NCBI GenBank assembly: GCA_002320455.1
Contig: DCKU01000105.1
Location: 1 to 10,083, forward strand
Direction of reading: 5' to 3'
DNA: 10,083 nt
DNA from: Salinisphaera sp. UBA1666
GTDB lineage: Bacteria > Pseudomonadota > Gammaproteobacteria > Nevskiales > Salinisphaeraceae
Below the pieces are notes generated by a model. That model worked only from the letters and a program-made list of their open reading frames with translations, did no database searches and was not told the DNA's origin. The number at the start of each line of letters is the position of its first letter. The stretch's first letter is position 1. The position numbers were made by a program, and so were the translations under genes. Below are positions 6,762 to 10,083 of this stretch, piece by piece.

Positions 6762-9700
6762 ATGGCCGATACCCCGACCCAAGACTCTGTCGTTTCCCCC
6801 GCCCAGCCGCGTCCACTGGCCCCGCCCGAGGCCCGGGCCGGCGCGGGTGAGCGCTGGTATAACCTGCCTGGCGCGGCCAGCGCCCTGGCGCTCATCCATA
6901 CCGCCAGCGCCCGCGACGCGCTGACGGTCGCGGTGGTGGCTGACGAGCATCGGGCCTATCGCCTGGAAGAAGAGCTGCGTTTCTTTGCGCCGAATTCGCT
7001 GGCGATCCATCATTTTCCCGACTACGAAACCCTGCCGTACGACGTATTTTCGCCGCACGGGGATATCGTGTCCCAGCGGCTCGCCCTGATGGTCGAGCTG
7101 CCGCGCATGGGCCAGTCGATCCTGATCGTGGCCGCGGATACGCTGTTACAGCCCGTGCCCCCGCAGTCGTTCGTGGCCGGCCGCGCGATGTCGTTTGCCG
7201 CCGGCGAACAGCTGGATTTCCATGCCCTGCGCGAACAGCTAGAGGCCGCCGGCTATGCCGCGGTCTCAGAAGTGCGCACCCACGGCGAGTTTGCGATTCG
7301 CGGCGCCGTCATGGATCTATTTCCCACCGGGGCCGACCAGCCCTATCGGCTGGATCTGTTCGACGACGAGATCGATACCATCCGCGCCTTCGACCCGGAC
7401 ACCCAGCGCTCGACCGACAAGATCGACTCGATCCGCCTGCTACCGGCGCGTGAGTTTCCCTTCGACGACGACGCTATCAAGGCGTTTCGCTCGCGTTATC
7501 GTCAGGCGCTGGCGGGCGACCCGGGCGCGAGTGCGATCTATCGCGACGTCTCCAGAGGCGTGCCGCCCGGGGGCATCGAGTCTTACCTACCGCTGTTTTT
7601 CGACGAAACCGCAAATCTGACGCAGTACTTTCCGGCCGAGGCCTGCGTCATCGAGTTCGGCGACGTCGGCGCGGCCTTGGATACGGCGTGGTCGGCGATC
7701 GGGGATCGCTATACCCAGCGTCAGGTCAATCCGGAGCGCCCGATCCTGGCACCGGAGACCGCCTTTGTGACGCCGGCCACCGTGAAGCAGGCCCTGGATG
7801 CGTTAACCGCGGCCCGCATCGTCGCCGACGCGGCCCCGACGGCCGCTGCGAGCGGAGACGCCGTCTTCAGCGCCCGCGCCGTGCCCAAGCTCGCCGGCAG
7901 CGATGTGGCGGCCACCGGCAAGGCGCTGCGCGGCTTTTTCGATTCGTTCGACGGGCGGGTGTTGGTCACCGGTGACTCCGCCGGCCGGCGCGAAGCCATG
8001 CGCGACTGGCTCACCCAGCTGGGCCTTGCCCCGTCGCGGGCCGAGTCCTGGACCGACTTCACCCAGCAGAACAAGCGTATCGCGGTCACCGAAGCCCCGC
8101 TCGAAGCCGGCTGCGTGCTGCCGGGCGACGGCCTGGCGATCATCGCAGAGAACGAGCTGACCGGCGCGCGCCCGCCGGCCAAGCGCCGTCGACGGCGGGA
8201 AGTCCGCGACCCGGAAACCGTGATCCGCGAGCTGACCGACCTGGCGCCGGGCGCGCCCGTCGTCCATCAGGACAACGGCGTCGGTCGATACCAGGGCCTG
8301 ATCAAGCTTGATGCGGGCGGCGTCGAAAATGAGTTCGTACTGATCACCTATGCCGGCGGCGACAAGCTCTATGTGCCGGTGGCCTCATTGCATCTGGTGC
8401 ATCGGTTTACCGGCGGCGACGCCGACACCGCCCCGCTGCACAAGCTCGGCAACGAACGCTGGTCCAAGGCGCGCAAGAAAGCCGCTGAAAAAGCGCGCGA
8501 CACCGCCGCCGATCTGCTGGAAATTCAGGCCAAGCGGGCCTCGCGTCAGGGCGTTGCCATGACGCCGGATGAAGCCGACTATGCCAAGTTTTCGGCCCAG
8601 TTTCCGTTTGAAGAAACACCGGACCAGCAGCGCGCCATCGATGAGGTCATGGCCGATCTGTCGCGGGCCAACCCGATGGACCGGGTCGTTTGCGGCGACG
8701 TGGGATTTGGTAAGACCGAGGTGGCGCTGCGTTCGGCGTTCGTGGCGATCTCTTCGGGTTATCAGGTGGCCGTTCTCGTGCCCACCACCCTGCTGGCCCA
8801 GCAGCACTACCAGAGTTTTTCTGATCGGTTCGCCGATTGGCCGGTTCGCGTAGGGGCGCTGTCACGGCTGCGTACCGGCAAGCAGCGCGATGCCATGCTC
8901 GACGATATGGCCGATGGCAAACTCGATATCGTCATCGGCACCCACCGGCTGCTCGGCAAGGACATCAAGTTCAAGCAGCTGGGCCTGCTCATCGTCGACG
9001 AAGAGCATCGCTTTGGGGTGCGCCACAAGGAGCGCATCAAATCACTGCGGGCCCAGGTCGATCTGCTCACGCTAACGGCCACGCCGATCCCGCGCACGCT
9101 CAACATGAGCCTGACCGGCCTGCGCGATCTGTCGATCATTGCCACGCCGCCCGAATCGCGCCTGGCGATCGAGACCTTCGTGTCGCGCTACGACGGCGTG
9201 CTGATCCAGGAGGCCGTGCGGCGAGAAATGCGCCGCGGGGGCCAGATCTATTACCTGCATAACAAGGTCAAGGATATCGAGCGCAAGGCCGCCGACCTGG
9301 CCGAACTGCTGCCCGAGGCGCGGATTCGTATTGCCCACGGGCAGATGCACGAGCGCGAACTCGAAGACGTGATGCTGGATTTCTATCATCGTCGCTTCGA
9401 CGTGCTGCTGTGCACCACGATCGTGGAGTCCGGCATCGACGTGCCGAGCGCGAACACCATCATCATCGACCGGGCGGATACGTTCGGCCTCGCCCAGCTG
9501 CATCAGCTGCGCGGGCGTGTCGGGCGCTCTCACCATCGCGCCTATGCCTATCTGCTTACGCCGCCGCGCGAGTCGATGACGCCGGATGCCGAAAAACGCC
9601 TGGACGCGCTCGCGTCGCTCGGCGATCTCGGCGCCGGTTTCGCGCTCGCCACCCACGACCTGGAGATTCGCGGCGCGGGCGAGCTGCTCGGCGAAGGCCA

Positions 9701-10083
9701 GTCCGGCCAGATTCAGGAAATCGGCTTCGATCTCTATCGCCAGATGCTCGATCGCGCCGTAAATGCGTTCAAGCGCGGCGAGGTGCCGGAAGCGGATGCG
9801 GACGAGCTGATGTCCGCTACCGAGGTTGAGCTGGGCGCCACCGCCCTGCTGCCCGAGGAATACATCCCCGATGTGCATATGCGCCTGGTGCTGTACAAGC
9901 GCATCAGTGCCGCCAAGGACCACGGCGCCCTGCGCGCGCTCAAGGTCGAGCTCAACGGCGCGAACGCCGACCTGCGCGCGGAGCGCTTCCAGACCGCGCG
10001 GCTCGCGGCGACGATCAAGAAGCAGCAGCGCACGCTCGACGAGCTCATGCGGCGCGGGCGCGGCGGCGGCGAGGGCGCGGGCG
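6762..10083 (+). CDS. mfd: Transcription-repair coupling factor Mfd (partial, runs off right edge)
   Basis: Mfd is a DNA translocase that removes RNA polymerase stalled at lesions and recruits UvrA for nucleotide excision repair. About 1107 codons are present with no stop; the family is about 1150 residues. The N-terminal UvrB-like region includes YETLPYDVFSPHGDI (from about 88) and the UvrA-binding part (about 180-220). The RNA-polymerase-interacting domain starts near 497 (GAPVVHQDNGVGRYQG). The helicase core has Walker A GDVGFGKTE (645-653), DEEH (746-749), TATPIPRTL (772-780), and motif VI QLRGRVGR (915-922). The TRG region follows: HDLEIRGAGELLGEGQSG (965-982). The ATG at 6762 gives a Pro/Ala-rich extension of about 17 residues relative to E. 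coli and lacks a Shine-Dalgarno. Similarity is strong to KVEL (1061-1064); the remaining residues do not match Mfd (see separate entry). Confidence 0.95.
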   Translation, partial: MADTPTQDSVVSPAQPRPLAPPEARAGAGERWYNLPGAASALALIHTASARDALTVAVVADEHRAYRLEEELRFFAPNSLAIHHFPDYETLPYDVFSPHGDIVSQRLALMVELPRMGQSILIVAADTLLQPVPPQSFVAGRAMSFAAGEQLDFHALREQLEAAGYAAVSEVRTHGEFAIRGAVMDLFPTGADQPYRLDLFDDEIDTIRAFDPDTQRSTDKIDSIRLLPAREFPFDDDAIKAFRSRYRQALAGDPGASAIYRDVSRGVPPGGIESYLPLFFDETANLTQYFPAEACVIEFGDVGAALDTAWSAIGDRYTQRQVNPERPILAPETAFVTPATVKQALDALTAARIVADAAPTAAASGDAVFSARAVPKLAGSDVAATGKALRGFFDSFDGRVLVTGDSAGRREAMRDWLTQLGLAPSRAESWTDFTQQNKRIAVTEAPLEAGCVLPGDGLAIIAENELTGARPPAKRRRRREVRDPETVIRELTDLAPGAPVVHQDNGVGRYQGLIKLDAGGVENEFVLITYAGGDKLYVPVASLHLVHRFTGGDADTAPLHKLGNERWSKARKKAAEKARDTAADLLEIQAKRASRQGVAMTPDEADYAKFSAQFPFEETPDQQRAIDEVMADLSRANPMDRVVCGDVGFGKTEVALRSAFVAISSGYQVAVLVPTTLLAQQHYQSFSDRFADWPVRVGALSRLRTGKQRDAMLDDMADGKLDIVIGTHRLLGKDIKFKQLGLLIVDEEHRFGVRHKERIKSLRAQVDLLTLTATPIPRTLNMSLTGLRDLSIIATPPESRLAIETFVSRYDGVLIQEAVRREMRRGGQIYYLHNKVKDIERKAADLAELLPEARIRIAHGQMHERELEDVMLDFYHRRFDVLLCTTIVESGIDVPSANTIIIDRADTFGLAQLHQLRGRVGRSHHRAYAYLLTPPRESMTPDAEKRLDALASLGDLGAGFALATHDLEIRGAGELLGEGQSGQIQEIGFDLYRQMLDRAVNAFKRGEVPEADADELMSATEVELGATALLPEEYIPDVHMRLVLYKRISAAKDHGALRALKVELNGANADLRAERFQTARLAATIKKQQRTLDELMRRGRGGGEGAG
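9954..10083 (+). other. Non-Mfd-like tail at the window edge; candidate chimeric join
   Basis: After KVEL, where Mfd proteins normally continue with a segment like IDRFGLLP, this sequence encodes 43 residues (NGANADLRAERFQTARLAAT and onward) that look helical and charged and end in a Gly/Arg-rich stretch. The other two plus frames do not restore the Mfd pattern, so a simple frameshift does not explain it. Codon choice changes at the same point: six of seven alanines use GCG and three of four leucines use CTC, whereas the preceding part prefers GCC and CTG. I do not recognise the tail. It may be foreign sequence joined at a contig end, or a real divergent C-terminus. Confidence 0.5.

Noticed and set aside
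9072..9923. Minus-strand open frame of 283 codons antisense to mfd
   Set aside because: It lies wholly over the conserved Mfd helicase core; its composition is typical of a shadow frame and it has no recognisable domain.
9954..10083. Frameshift as the explanation for the odd Mfd tail
   Set aside because: Translation of the other two plus frames does not restore the expected Mfd C-terminal sequence.

Overview
This window looks like an ordinary chromosomal segment from a GC-rich Gammaproteobacterium. The evidence is its set of genes: an elongation factor P (EF-P) with its EpmA/EpmB beta-lysylation enzymes, a Lol lipoprotein-sorting ABC transporter (so a Gram-negative outer membrane), an agmatine-to-putrescine pathway, and the transcription-repair coupling factor Mfd. 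GC-ending codons dominate throughout. I cannot assign a genus from sequence alone. I found no insertion sequence, phage gene, CRISPR array, tRNA or rRNA, and no sign of an undescribed multigene system.

Layout. From the left edge, on the minus strand, epmA (25-972) lies directly downstream of efp (979-1551); the two are 6 bases apart and probably form one operon. epmB (1629-2669, plus strand) diverges from efp across a 77-base promoter region. The three genes form a complete EF-P maturation module: EpmB makes (R)-beta-lysine, EpmA attaches it to Lys34 of EF-P, and modified EF-P relieves ribosome stalling at polyproline. epmB converges on lolD with only 30 bases between the stops. lolD (2700-3422) and a LolC/LolE-family permease (3415-4665) form a minus-strand operon, with the lolC stop overlapping the lolD start by 8 bases. 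No second permease gene is next to them, so the transporter may be the LolDF type with one hybrid membrane subunit.

A 125-base divergent gap separates lolC from aguA (4791-5828, plus strand), which is followed after 16 bases by aguB (5845-6711). Together they convert agmatine through N-carbamoylputrescine to putrescine. After a 50-base gap holding a perfect hairpin and a -10-like box, mfd starts at 6762 and runs off the right edge.

The main anomaly is at the far right. The Mfd sequence follows its family closely up to about position 9953. The last 43 codons then show no resemblance to the expected C-terminal domain, and codon choice shifts at the same place. The reading frame stays open and no other frame restores the match. 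This suggests a chimeric join or assembly error at the contig end, or less likely a truly replaced tail. Secondary points are the LolF-like permease and a recurrent lack of Shine-Dalgarno sequences, with AT-rich boxes 6-9 bases before several operon-leading start codons.
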